64,000 nt of DNA from Zopfochytrium polystomum (lineage: Eukaryota; Chytridiomycota; Chytridiomycetes; Chytridiales; Chytridiaceae). Position numbers and translations under genes: made by a program. Location: NCBI GenBank assembly GCA_025765615.1, contig JAIVFJ010000274.1, positions 16,675 through 80,674 of the forward strand. Reading direction: 5' to 3'. Positions 1 to 10,687 of the stretch are shown piece after piece (the first letter of the stretch is position 1; each line of letters opens with the position of its first letter). The notes below the pieces were generated by a model that was not told where the DNA came from, did no database searches, and saw nothing but the letters and a program-made list of their open reading frames with translations.

Positions 1-120
1 AGAGGGTGCCTGCTGCAGCGGCGGGATGGAAAGGGAGGACGAAGGCGTCGACGCATGCTGTGAATAGCAGAGGGACTGCCACGACGAAAGGGCGGGAGGG
101 GGCACGCAACAGTGTACGTA
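1..120 (-). pseudogene. 5' end of a second secreted ART-like gene (left edge)
   Basis: On the minus strand this stretch reads as a hydrophobic signal-like segment containing LLFTACVDAFVLPFHPAAAA. It closely matches the signal peptide of the gene starting at 1236 (LLLAACFSAFLLHYHPAAAA), and the DNA around it also aligns (1-50 with about 1150-1205). No ATG is visible in frame upstream of the signal segment, so this copy may have lost its start or may use an upstream exon. The gene runs off the left edge, so its body cannot be judged. It is a tandem paralogue by sequence. Confidence 0.5.
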
Positions 121-458
121 GATAATTTTCGCACAAGCCAGAACCCAATGACGCTCTGGTCCTGCATGTGCCAGGGCTGAGCCACAGCATTCTTATGATA
201 CGCTGAGAGACAAAGGAAACAGAAGGGCCAATTGGAGGATCAAAAATGGCAGGGCGAGTGAGCAAATATTTAAACGCGAGGCGCGGACGGACGTGGCAGA
301 GGACAGCGGGCGCCAGAGGGCGCAGTGCAGGCTTGGGGCTCGGCGTAGCGAGGAGCGCAAGTTGTAGCCTCTATCTCCGAGGCGGAAGTCCCAGTGTGCT
401 GCAATAACATCCGGCGACAAAAGCCGAACTCGGAGAATGCAAACAGAACGCATTGCAC
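121..458. other. Intergenic, no gene seen
   Basis: No convincing coding region is seen. About 30 bases at 283-316 resemble 2486-2519 inside the gene starting at 2004, which suggests a small duplicated scrap. Confidence 0.3.
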
Positions 459-1236
459 TCATTTCTTCTTCCCAGTCCCTCCGCGCCCACTGGCCGGCGC
501 TGACTTCTTCTGGGCTGGAACCTGCTTAGGGGCCACCGACTGTTTGCCCGTCGACTGTTTACCGCCACCGCCGCCTCCGCTTGTCGTTTTAGCGGTCTTC
601 CCGCAGCCATTTCCAGCCCGACGATAGAGTGTCTTGTCCATTTCCAGGGTTAAACAATGAAAGTTTTGTTTCGTCAGCACTTTGTAGCGGTGAGTTGTGG
701 GGGTGGGGATGGTGGGGGAAACATGCTACGGGCACTTTGCAGAGGAGTGCCTTCTGGAAAAGGGGAAGAATGCTACCATTACCGATCCGTCTCGCCTGAT
801 CAGCTTGCACGCATCGGCAGGAATGTGATTCTTGACGAGCACCTCCGAGTTCCATGTAGCGGCCACCCTAACCAGACCACTTGACCCCTCCGTGTGCTTG
901 ACCATGTCGACGTGGCCGCCGTTGTGGTAGCCGGGGATCTTGTTCGGGTCGATCTTGAGCACGCCGGCCTTGTCGCCGTTCCTGTCGATTTGCTTGGCGC
1001 GGCTCTTGTCTCTGGTTGTGGAGATGTACTGGGAGTCAGTCCAGCCTTCGGTGTGGTCTGTCGGGGAGCGCTCGGTGGATCCCGGCTTTTGGGCATGGAG
1101 GCCCGCTCTGGCGCCACGTCGCTGCTTCTCTGGAGTTCATGGCCCGGTAAAGGGAGCCTGCTGCAGCGGCGGGATGGTAATGGAGGAGGAATGCACTGAA
1201 GCATGCCGCCAAAAGCAGAGGGATTGGGAAGTGCAT
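459..1236 (-). pseudogene. Secreted ADP-ribosyltransferase-like protein with Gly/Lys-rich tail, frame broken
   Basis: The start at 1236 gives a signal peptide (MHFPIPLLLAACFSAFLLHY) followed by LYRAMNSREA. A second frame then carries DSQYISTTRDKSRAKQ and, about 60 residues on, SEVLVKNHIPADACKLI. The order Y-R, S-T-T and E-x-L-V...I-P resembles the fold of toxin-type NAD-dependent ADP-ribosyltransferases; this is inference from pattern, not a database match. A probable intron lies at about 640-789 and joins in frame to a Gly/Lys-rich C-terminus ending GRGGTGKKK. Between the first and second parts, near 1110, the frame changes by one base, so the gene is either disabled or carries a sequencing indel. 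The role could be a secreted effector or toxin. An unrelated secreted protein remains possible. Confidence 0.45.
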
Positions 1237-2003
1237 TGACCAACGAGGGAAAAGGGTGGGGCGGGGGAAGGTGATGTCGAAGTCAAATAAGTTTGATTCC
1301 GTGCGGTGGGGCAACAGGGAACTGGCGGCTGAGTACACGCCTTGCAGCATTTTGGCGCCCGAACGTTTCCGGCAATTGCGAAGTTACGCGATCAGCCATT
1401 TTTGGCAGAAACAAGACAAAAGAACCACTAATGCCGAACGGATCCGGCTGGACCGACCCGCCGAAGAGAATCAAAGGCCATAAGTGTGACGGCGGACCTT
1501 ACGTCTCCAATTTACTTCCGATTGAAGTCCATCTCTTCCCACGCAACCCCCAGTCTTCAGTCCACCGCTGCGCCCGCCCATCGTCTCCAGTGCACCCACT
1601 TCCTCTGCTCCGGCAACGTCTCAAGCTGCCTCAAAGAGTCCAAGCGCGCTGTGGACGAGCGACGCAGCGAGCAAAGTGGCAGGCGTTTCTTTTTGACCGA
1701 AGCCTTTTGTTACGGGCCTCCAAGAGAGGAAGGCTCAGGTCAACCGATTGCAAATTCGTTCGACGAAATTTTCGTGGGTGGGTACTGGCGCAACGGACCA
1801 GAAAATGGTATGGGCGGATAGTAGAGCCAGTACCCAATAATCTGCGGCAGCCCGTGCCGACACTCCTCGGCCCTGCTGGCTGGGTTCGGGTTGTGGGCTG
1901 AGCCAGCTTTGTTGCACAAAGAGACACCACCAAGAAAGGGCTGAGACAAAAGGAGCACAAGTGGGGTTCACATAACCAATCGCAGTGAGGAGGGCGACAA
2001 GCC
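1237..2003. other. Intergenic, no gene seen
   Basis: Open frames here lack codon structure or recognisable motifs. The region probably holds the promoter of the minus-strand gene starting at 1236 and of the plus-strand gene starting at 2004. Confidence 0.3.
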
Positions 2004-2673
2004 ATGGGCAAACGCGGAGCTGCCAACCGTCATGACCGTCCCGCCGCCTCTACACTGGCCTGGTCGGCGCGTCGACTACTCCTCCGCTTGGCGGTGGCCG
2101 CCGCCTGCTGCATCTTTTGCCTCTCTTCCCCATTCGATAGCACGTCCCTCGGCGCTCCCGCTCAGGGCCTCTTCGTCTCAGCCGCCCCGCTGCCACCGCC
2201 CTTAGACGTCGCCGCCAACAACAACAACCCTCGGAAAGCCAGTGAGTCTCGTTTGCCTTCTCTCCCCCACCCCGCACCTCGACGCTCATTCGCATTGCAT
2301 CTACACAAACCCCCGTCCTTCAGTCTTCCGCCGGGCCGGCCCGTCGTCTCAAAAGAACGGTGCAGGAAAGAAAACTGTTACCTTTGCAACACCGGAAAGC
2401 AAGACTCACGAGTACACCCTGCCAGACGGCGAGCTCGCTTCTCGTCGCGAGCGCATGCAGAAAATCAGGGACAAGAAACCCGAGGCGCGGAAGGACGTGG
2501 CAAAGGACAGCGAGCGCAAGTGGAGAACGGGCGTGGTGAAGGCGGTTCTTGGCGGCGAGAAGTACCCACTCGTATGTGTCGCCCGAGGCGGCGAAGCACA
2601 CAAAGGTGAAGCTGTACAAGCCGAAAAAGAAGGAGGAGCCTGCGTATTATGGGGGGCCGTGAGCAGAGAGTGA
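2004..2673 (+). CDS. Hypothetical protein with N-terminal signal anchor, two exons
   Basis: I do not recognise a family. Exon 1 (2004-2241) encodes a basic N-terminus and a hydrophobic segment (LRLAVAAACCIFCLSS), so the product is probably secreted or membrane anchored. A GTGAGT...CAG intron (2242-2323) joins in phase to exon 2, which is rich in Lys, Arg and Glu (KKTVTFATPESKTHEYTLPD, then RERMQKIRDKKPEARKD). The 3' end is uncertain. The frame used ends at 2673, but from about 2560 another frame gives a more protein-like tail (SYVSPEAAKHTKVKLYKPKK), so there may be a frame break near 2550. Confidence 0.35.
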
Positions 2674-2694
2674 GAGAGAGAGAGAGAGAGAGAG
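2666..2694. repeat. (GA)n microsatellite
   Basis: This is an uninterrupted GA-rich run directly after the preceding gene's stop. Confidence 0.85.
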
Positions 2695-2969
2695 CAGTGT
2701 CAGCGGAGAATACATTACATTTTAATTCACATGAAAGAAATCGTAAAAACGGCCGGATTTCGGCGAGAGAGACACAAAGACAAAGCCGATTTGCCGCGCT
2801 TCCAACGGGCCGAGAAACCTGGGGAAATGGCGCGTGTGAGTATTCAACCGGCGCACATTTCAACGCTGTCTCCGTGCAGCGTTTCTTGCCGCGCTCTTTA
2901 CCCCCACCACCGCCACCGTGGCGACGTGCGGGTCCCAAGCCGAGTTTCGCTCGAAAGACATCTCTGCAG

Positions 2970-3395
2970 ATGGCGGCCGATCACGAAGCAGCAGACACCG
3001 TCCTCCCCATCGAGCTGGTCGAGATCGCCGTCACAGCGGCCTCCGAACTCGTCGCCGCCGCAAACAGATCCTTCGTTCCAGTCCGTAAAGAGCTGGCGCG
3101 CGCGTCGCGAGCGTTTCGATCCGCGTTCTCCGCACCCGCCACCTGCCTGCTCATCCTCGCAGCTGCATGGCCGCTGCGCGACGCCGACATCCGCCCCTTC
3201 ATCGAGCCGGGGTGGCCAAAGGGCCTTCCTCGAGCCGAGCGGTCAGTCTCTTGCTGCTGGCTGGACAGGAGGATAGCCCGATTTGGGTCGACCCCGGCGC
3301 GATCGCTTCTGTCCTCAACGAAGCGGCCGGCCGACTTCGAGTGGACACGGTGGGAGGAGGACGAGGAGGAGGAGGAGGAAGCTGCGCTGCAGTAG
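2970..3395 (+). CDS. Hypothetical protein, Ala-rich
   Basis: The frame opens with MAADHEAADTVLPIELVEIA and has high GC at third positions, typical of genes in this window. It ends in a Glu-rich tail. From about 3240 a second frame (EDSPIWVDPGAIASVLNEAA) looks more protein-like than the first, so there may be an unseen intron or an indel. No domain is recognised. Confidence 0.3.
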   Translation: MAADHEAADTVLPIELVEIAVTAASELVAAANRSFVPVRKELARASRAFRSAFSAPATCLLILAAAWPLRDADIRPFIEPGWPKGLPRAERSVSCCWLDRRIARFGSTPARSLLSSTKRPADFEWTRWEEDEEEEEEAALQ

Positions 3396-3462
3396 CATCA
3401 GGAGATGAACGGTGAAGGCGATCACGTCTGGCGCTTCTTGGATGTGGCTGCCGGAAAAATGG

Positions 3463-4230
3463 CTTGAACCAGCTGTAAAAGTGATTTACTCAGACCCTCC
3501 ATCGTCACGTGTCCCAGCACACTCCTTCTTGGACAGAAAGGTCTCAGACAAGGGGAGAAACAAACGGTACCTGCACGCGTTGCGTCCACTTCGTCTTTGC
3601 CAATCTTTGTAGTGGGCAACGCTTCCTTGTAAATCACGTCGTTCGACCCGCGCTTTGCTTTGTATACAGTCGAAACCGTGCCCATTTGTCGCCGAGCTTG
3701 TCAGTCAGTGGAAGGGATTTAGCTTTTTTCCCCCTTTCCCTGGAGAGAATGGCATTGAAGGTAGAAGGCTCACCTGAACTGGCACACCGCCCACCGCTTC
3801 AGTGGTTCCAGACTGTTGATCCCGACAGAGACAAGGGGAAAGGGAATGAATTGTGAAACGGAGAGATTGAGAAAAGAATCCCGTTTAACTTTTGATGGCG
3901 CACAGCTGCTTCTTCCTTCTCCCCCCGACGTTTTCCGTGGGCGCGCAGCCTATGTGCGTCTCACCACAACTCTTGTTTTGTTCCATTCGATTTTTTAGCC
4001 GGTGACCCACACAGCTCGGACTTGACCAAACAACCCCCAAAGGGAGGAGTCAGTCTTCTTGAGCGGAACTCTTGCCCACGGTCTTGCAAAAGACAGCTTT
4101 CTCTTGCCTTCAGAGCGAGCATCTCGTCGTGCCCAGGGTCAAGAACCCCAGCACCACGCATTAACAAGCATAAGAACGACGGACAGAGGGTGGACTGTTA
4201 AACATCTTGGCCGCGACAGATACGTACTCT
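3463..4230 (-). pseudogene. Decayed duplicate of the 11.0-11.86 kb gene
   Basis: This stretch aligns over nearly its whole length with 11030-11862, including the peptide IYKEALPTTKIG and the flanking sequence GACAGATACGTACTCT. Compared with that copy it lacks about 180 bases near 3930 and about 10 bases near 3695; the second loss shifts the frame within the shared coding part. The 3' coding part of the other copy (10.69-11.0 kb) is missing. It is therefore a truncated and frameshifted copy. Confidence 0.7.
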
Positions 4231-4343
4231 ATTCTGTTGTTTGCGCTTCAGTCGAGAAAAAAACCCACGAAGCAACACAAGCGGCCGGAGCTCCCAAACA
4301 AACGATCTCGCAATTCACACCTCGTCCTCCACAATTTTCCTTT

Positions 4344-5089
4344 TCACAATCCAAAAAGCATGGCAGCAACGGCAACGACGACAGCCGGCAGCGCAACTGC
4401 CTTCGCGCCGCCGTTCGCTCCGCTCTTTGACGACGTTGACGCCGTCGCGGCGGCGCTCGTGGGCTTTGCGGCCGAGGTAGTAGTAGCAGCCGGGGCAGAA
4501 GTAGTAGACGCGGCAGCATTGTTAGACGAAGAACCACCAGCAGCCGGGGACGACGATGTCGCTGGCGCCTTAAACGTAGTAGTCCCCGCGCTAGCGGTTC
4601 CGTCGACGACGACGACGCTGGCGCGCATGCCCTTCTGGCAGTGGTTGGGCTTGGTGCAGATAAAGTAGTAGGTGCCGGCCTTGGTGAAAGTGTACGCGTA
4701 GTCGGCGCTTTCACCCGAGTTAAGCTGGCCGGTGAGGTCGGCGAGTGGGGTGCAGGTGGTGTTGTCCGCGGCGGCGAGGGCGTTGTGTTCGCCGCCAAAG
4801 TTGAATTGGAACTGGGGGTTTGGGGGGGTTGGTGGTGGAAACGTTGAAGGGAGAGTGATGTCAGAGCTCCCTTTGATGATGATCATCATCTCGTTCGTCG
4901 AGCCTCCTCCCTTTCTTCTCCCACGACGATCAAACTCACCGAGTCGCCCGTGGTAATCTGGGTCGGGACATCGTCGTAGTCGTAGTCGTCTGCCGTCGTC
5001 TTGATGACGTACGTCGTAGCAACTACGGAGTTGACCGCAGCAGCGGCAGCAATCATGGCAACGGGAAGAAGACCTTTGAGAAGCATCAT
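4344..5089 (-). CDS. Secreted cupredoxin-domain protein 1, probably membrane anchored
   Basis: Two exons (5089-4940 and 4811-4344) are joined by a GTGAGT...CAG intron in phase 0, giving 205 residues. A signal peptide (MMLLKGLLPVAMIAAAAAV) is followed by the cupredoxin pattern GDS-FQFNFGGEHN and YYFICTKPNHCQKGM. That supplies one His, then Cys, His and Met as likely type 1 copper ligands, as in plastocyanin-like fungal surface proteins. A Ser/Thr/Ala-rich stalk and a hydrophobic C-terminus (AVALPAVVVAVAAMLFGL) suggest a GPI or membrane anchor at the cell surface. The function is probably copper binding or redox; the substrate is unknown. Two paralogues follow at 12.3-14.5 kb. Confidence 0.85.
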
Positions 5090-5847
5090 GCTTCTTGTGC
5101 AAGGAGGGTGAGTAGAGATCGCTGTGACGGTGATGAGCGTCGGCGTGCGTGAGGGTGTGTGTCTGGTGTCAGTCGTGTGAGGGTTAAAGAAGCAAAGTGA
5201 GAAGGACGCTGAAAAGCCTTTTTGTTCGCACATTTTTGGAGCGGCGCACGATTTCCTAATTTGGCAAGTGAAATCGGCCCACACACGGCTGGTCGTTGGA
5301 AGCTTCCACAAGCGAAGTTCCCAACCCCACACACAAGCAACCCCTTGTGACCTGGGTGGCACCAGCATATCGTGAGTTGGAATACGAAACTGCGTTTCGT
5401 CCTCCCTCGTCCAAGTGTAGTTGTCGTTGTCTCTGTTTGTCACATCGTTGGATGACAGAAGTCTGGAGAGTTAGTGTGTCCCGCGAGAAGATGCATATGC
5501 AATGGAGACAACAGTGGCAACATAATTAATTAAGGAGCAGCCTCTTATTATCGTGTCTCTGGTATTGCGGCTTATTTTAATTTCACGAAATTGCGTTCGA
5601 CAGCAAATGATGGGTCAACTATTTCCTTTCGGTGTCCTGTGATCCATGTGTCTGTCGAAAGTGCATGCCAATTACTTGTCTCGAACTCTTCCCAGCTGCG
5701 GCGATCAAGGCGTCCTCGCGCTGTACTGTACATCCGACGACGTACGCTCGCCTGCTCTAGCTTGGATCAGCACCTCGGCGCGATAGAGCTGTCCGAGCAT
5801 CGCCGCCGTGCGCAACTCTGTGCGGCAATCGAGAGTCGCATCTCCTT
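5090..5847. other. Intergenic; upstream region of cupredoxin 1
   Basis: No supported gene is seen. It should carry the promoter of the minus-strand cupredoxin gene. Confidence 0.3.
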
Positions 5848-6460
5848 CGGCGTCGGCGTCGGCGTCGATCTCGTTGGCGATCCCTGCGGCAGAGTCCTGG
5901 GTTGTTTTTATCCCACTTTACCTGCACGGGCAGAGTCAGCGGGTTTTAAGTCAGATCGGCGTGTTCCTCCGACTTGGGGAAGGGGTGAAGCGATCACGTG
6001 CAGCGAGTAATCAATCGTCCACGTGGACTCACCCGGCCCGAATCGGACATCGAACACGAAATCCAGCGAGGGCGTTGCCTTGCGATCTCACTACCCGGCG
6101 TACATCATTCAGAAACAATAGATACTGTAGATTCTATCAAATCGATAACATTCATCCAACAGAATTGCGAGCACACAAATACTACAAATACGTACTTTAT
6201 TGCGCTCCACTCTCCACTCGTCCAATAATCCCGCCCGAACTGGCCAATGCCGACAACGCCCCAAGCATACTCACCCGACTACCACAACCAAGCCCGCCGC
6301 AACCGCCACCACCGCCGTGGCGCACCACGTCGCTTCAGACGTCGAGTCCAGCGACAGCCCCACTCTTCGACGACGTGGACGCGGTAGCTGTCGTCGTCCC
6401 AGCCTCAGACACCGACGACGACGACGACGACGACGCGGATCCCGTTGCAGCCGCCTTAAT
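5848..6460 (-). pseudogene. Cupredoxin 3' remnant (copy of 11.86-12.45 kb)
   Basis: The block aligns with 11858-12447, which is the downstream flank and Asp/Ala-rich C-terminal codons of cupredoxin 2. Matching landmarks are GGCGTCGGCGTCGGCGTCGA, TACGTACTTTATTGCGCTCC and GACGTGGACGCGGTAGCTGT. The match stops at about 6460, before the copper-binding domain, so only a 3' fragment is left. Confidence 0.75.
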
Positions 6461-8036
6461 GAGTATTGATCTTTCCGGGAGACACCATTTGTTTACCGTC
6501 CGCACCCCTTCAATAATGACATTGATGTCCTCACTATGAATGTCGATATTGACAATCAGTTCAAACGGCTCATAAAGTATGTCTCACCGCGAAGATATCA
6601 AGGCATTGACCAGCAGGTCTTGGTGTATGCGTCTGAAGATCCAAACTCCCATGGTTGGCCGCCATCGTGATGGAAACGAGACGACCAGAATGGTGCTGAC
6701 GCAAAATTATTGCTTTCTGAGGACAATGAAAACTACCAAAGGCAAAAGGGCAATGTGGAGGCCGCAGATTTTGCAAAGTAATGCGGGAAGCCTATGAAAC
6801 ACTTGATTCCTCTGGGTTGACTGACGAAACGTGCGACAATTGAATGGCAAATTCGAAAAATTGCTTGAACCAGCTGTAAAAGTGTTTTACTCAGACCCTC
6901 CATCATTTGCCCACTCCTTATCGGACAGAGAGGTCAAGCTAGAAGACCATATTCCACTATCGGGATTTCCCTACGAATTGGTATTCTGGAGGGTCTCACT
7001 GCTTTTTGCTGAAGTTACCGCCTATCCCGTGAACGGCTTCGGAAACATCCACAGAATGTGGAGTATGAGCGGAACCTTCGTGCAAAGCAGACAAACAACA
7101 ATAAATGCAACTCCTCTGAGTTCAAAGGATGGCAGGGAAACCAGGAAATGGCAGAGTTTCTCAGATGTCATTTGATGCTGTTGATTTATGGGACAAATTC
7201 TGCTTAGCAAAAAGAGTAAGATTTCTTGGCTGGACTCTGACACCCACTCCATTCAATTTCGCCGCTCTTCAGTGTTTTCTCATACGAGCCACACCACGCT
7301 TAGTAACTGCTGGTATGTTCCAATAAGTAAAATGCATTGTTCTTACACTAACCCTCCGTTTGCCTTGTCGACTTTTGAAAACAAGTCCATTCCTGCGGCA
7401 AGTGATCTTAATGAGAATATCCAGCCCCTAGGAAGAAAATCAGGTTGTCTGAGAGGCCCACATCTCAGCGGAAAAAAATTGGCTGAAATCGCGGGGAACT
7501 CGCAAGTGTGGAAAGTTGGCAAGCGGAAAAGAAAATCAATAAATCAAATAGCAGTCGTAACAACAGACCCTAAACATCTTTCACCTTAAACAGAACTTGA
7601 TCGCACGGAAGTAGTCGCTGTCCCACACCCCAAGGAGCAGAGCAGCGTTGCCGCCTGTCATAACGCGGCGAGGGCCCGAGCTGTTCATTGTCATTGAGGT
7701 ATCTATTCTATCGCTCCGTAAACATTCTTCTCCCCGTTTGACAACTGTACCCGCTTATCTTTTTTTCGCTTTCCCTGTGTAGGTGTAGTCATTAGTCAAG
7801 CCTCTTACGAGCCCACCAACCCAAAGCCCAATCCTTGTTGTCTCAGACGTCAGCCGCTCGTTGACGGCCCTGTGGAATGGAGAATTGTCGTAAATTCGCT
7901 TTTTTATCATTTAGTTAACGATTCTTGGGGGGTTTGGGCGAAGCCCACTCTGCCGTCGTTGGACTCCAGCGAATCTATACGAAGCTTCCATTAGGAGGAC
8001 CAAATGTAGATTATATTGGTTGAGTGAACTCGGATA
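6461..8036. other. Lower-GC region with gene relics, nothing intact
   Basis: Base composition falls clearly below that of the flanks. Short peptide-like stretches occur (IDNQFKRLIKYVSPRRYQGI at about 6550 on the plus strand; SDYFRAIKF near 7600 on the minus strand) but are soon interrupted by stops. About 45 bases at 6863-6907 repeat 3460-3504. I see no intact gene; decayed coding or mobile-element relics are likely. Confidence 0.35.
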
Positions 8037-10624
8037 TTATAACGTACCCCGTTCCTCATTTCTCATTTCTTCTTGCCTCCCCCCACCACCTCCGCCTCTC
8101 GCCGGCTTTGCCGCCGCAGCAGCAGCCGGTTTCGCGGCCACCTGCTGTTGCTTGGACTCGTACCCTGTTGCTGCTTTGGAGTCCGCTTGCTGCTGCTTTG
8201 TCGTAGCTTGCTGCGGCTTTGATGAAGCGTTCTGCTTCTGCACCATCGCCTGTTTGCCCCCAACGCTGCCGCCACCTCCACCTCCCCCGGTACCACTGGA
8301 CCGTGAAGCCATCTGCGGCTTCTGAGCCGGCGCCGCCTTCGTCGTGACACCGCCACCGCCGGCACTGCCAGCATTCCTCGCAGGGCTCTTTGCTGCACTA
8401 CCTCCACCGCTGCCGCCACCGCCACCGCTGGTAGTACGCGCGGGAGCCGCCTTGCTGGCCACAGAGCCGCCCGCGTTAGCCCGAGCCCCAGGTGTTTTCG
8501 AGCCACCACCACCTCCGCCGCCACCGGCACCCGCTCCTCTTCTCGTCGTAACCTTTGCTGCACCACTGCCGCCAGCCCCGCCGCCTCCACCACCTGCTTT
8601 GCTGCTCGACCCAGTCCCCTTGCTGCCGCCACCGTTCCCGCCGACGCTACGTCCGCCTGTCGGCGCCTTACTTGCTCGTGCCGCTCGCTTTGGCGCCGCT
8701 GCCGCCTCCACTGCCGCCGATCTTGGTCGCACCACCTTTGGCGTCTGGGGCTCCCCCGCCGCCACTACGCGTCGTTCCTACTACCTTACTACCAGCTTCC
8801 GGCTCCTTTGCCTCCGTCCCCAACATTTGCACTAGCGCCGCGTCCCGCTGCTGTGTTTTCGCAACGCCAGTCTTTCCTGCACCGCCCTTGGCGGATGCAG
8901 CATCGGTGCCGCCGCGAGTCGTTATTCCTGCCTTAGTGCCAGTTTCGGTTCCTTTGCCATTGGCGCCAGCTTTACCGCCTGCGCCCCCGCCCCCAGCTTT
9001 GCTCGAACCACCATTCGTGGCTGCAACCCGACCACCGCCACCCCGACTCGTTCCCCCTGCGTTGCCGCCAGCCGGAGCTTGCTTGCCTCCGCCACCGACG
9101 TTTCCGCGCCCCGCAACGGTTTTTCCCTCTTTACCGCCGGAGCCGCCACCGCCGCCAGCTTTGCTTGCGCCGCTCTTGACGGATCCAGCACCATTGCCAC
9201 TTGTTGTTATTCCCGCTTTGCTAATAGCTGGGGTTGCTTTCCCCGCCGCCTCCGACGTTCGAGCCGGTTGCCGCGACCCGCAGTCGCGGTCTTGCCGGTG
9301 GTTCCCTGCGTTTTACCGCCGCCGCCGCCGATTGCTTTACTTGCAACGCCCTTGGCGGCTCCAGCAGCGCCACGTCCTTCACCACGGGACTTCCCTTCCG
9401 CCGGAGTAACTTTCCCACCGCCTCCAATGTTCGCACCGGTGCTCCACCCGCTTTGCTGCTGCGGCTGTCGCTAGGTTTACCAGCACCGTCTTTGACCGTT
9501 CCTCGAGCTTTGCTGCCGCCCTGGGTTCGTTTCCCGCTACCTCCACCTGTGCCTGTGCCGCGTCCCGCTGTTGTGGTCTTTACATTGGAACCAAACGCTT
9601 TGGTACCTCCGCCGCCGACGCCGCTGCCGCCAACAGCTTTGCCTGCACCGCCTTTGGCGGCTTCAGAAACACCACTGCCGCCTGATTTGCTGCCAGCCCC
9701 GGCTGGGTTTCCTTTCCCGCCGCCTCCGCCGCTCGTGCCGGTGACCCGTCCCGCTGCTGTGGTCTTGCCTGTGGTGCCAAGTGCTTTACCGCCACCGCCA
9801 CCACCACCGCCGCCAGCTTACCCGCACCGCCCTTGGCGGTTGCACCAGCAAGGACGGCGCCACCGCCACGGGTCGCGGCTCCCGCCTTGCCTCCAGCACC
9901 GACCGCCCGGGCGGATGTTTGTCGTTGGTGACCCAACCAGTGGCGCCGCCCTTGTTCGCACCTCCGGACGACGCGCCAGCTTTTCCGCCAGCTGCAGTCC
10001 CCTTGCCGCCGGCTCCCCCGCTGCCTTTCCCCCCAGCCGCCGCCGCCTGCGACTTGCTACTGCCGCCGCCCGGCTTTCCGCCTCCGCCGTCACGCTTGCC
10101 ACCCGAACCGGTCCCCGTCCCAGCTTTACTGCCAGCCGCATTAGCTTTGCCTCCCACCCCAGCCGCATTTCCAGCACCGCCTCCACCGTCCTTCATCTTT
10201 CCACCCGCCACCCCAGCCTTCCTGGCAGTTTCGCCGCCACCGCTGACTTTGCTCCCACCGGCGCCTCCCTTCCCTGCCGCATCCATCGCCGCCGCCGCCG
10301 CCTTCCCGCCCTTGCTCCCGGTGCCGCTCGTCTTCGCTCCATCACCGCCAGCGTTCTTCGCCCCCGACGAGCCGCCGCACGCGCCACCGGCGCGTCGGAA
10401 AAGCTCGCGGCCTTCGCGGAACTTGAACCCGGCGGCGGAGCAGGCCATGCGGACGGCGAAGCGGTCGCGGAGCTGGCGGCCCTCGACGGTGTCGGGTGGT
10501 TGAGATTTTCTTTGCTGTTTTGCGGGCGTTTGGGGTTTGTGTGAGGGTATTGTGAGAGATGAAAGCAACTTTCCAAACAAACGGTGGGCAGCACGTTACC
10601 AGATCCCCAGTCGATGAGCTCCAT
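8037..10624 (-). CDS. Large Gly/Lys/Ala/Thr-rich repeat protein, several frame breaks
   Basis: A possible start at 10624 (MELIDWGSG) followed by an intron leads into DTVEGRQLRDRFAVRMACSA and then about 700-800 codons of Gly-rich low-complexity sequence ending at 8037. The glycine-rich reading moves between frames at about 9930, 9800, 9440, 9240 and 8770, always within G/C-rich runs, so the gene is either decaying or affected by assembly errors. Motifs of the type AAKGGAGKA recur. The C-terminus is Lys/Gln-rich, ending in a GGGGGG run and a charged tail, like the tail of the gene at 459-1236. No function can be assigned; a structural or secreted low-complexity protein is possible. Confidence 0.45.
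8880..9850. repeat. Degenerate tandem repeats with alternating spacing
   Basis: The motif CGCCCTTGGCGG and close variants occur near 8885, 9172, 9348, 9650 and 9831. Spacings alternate at about 287, 176, 302 and 181 bases, which implies a two-unit repeat of roughly 460-480 bases encoding the Gly-rich protein. Confidence 0.55.
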
Positions 10625-10687
10625 CTTTGGAACGGTTCCCTAGAGACACTCATAAGTTTTCCAGATGAACCCGTTCATCTCAGCCTC

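Noticed and set aside
8344..10503. Plus-strand Pro/Leu-rich frames of over 200 codons
   Set aside because: They are the antisense of the minus-strand Gly-rich repeat gene, whose ends and tail make better protein sense.
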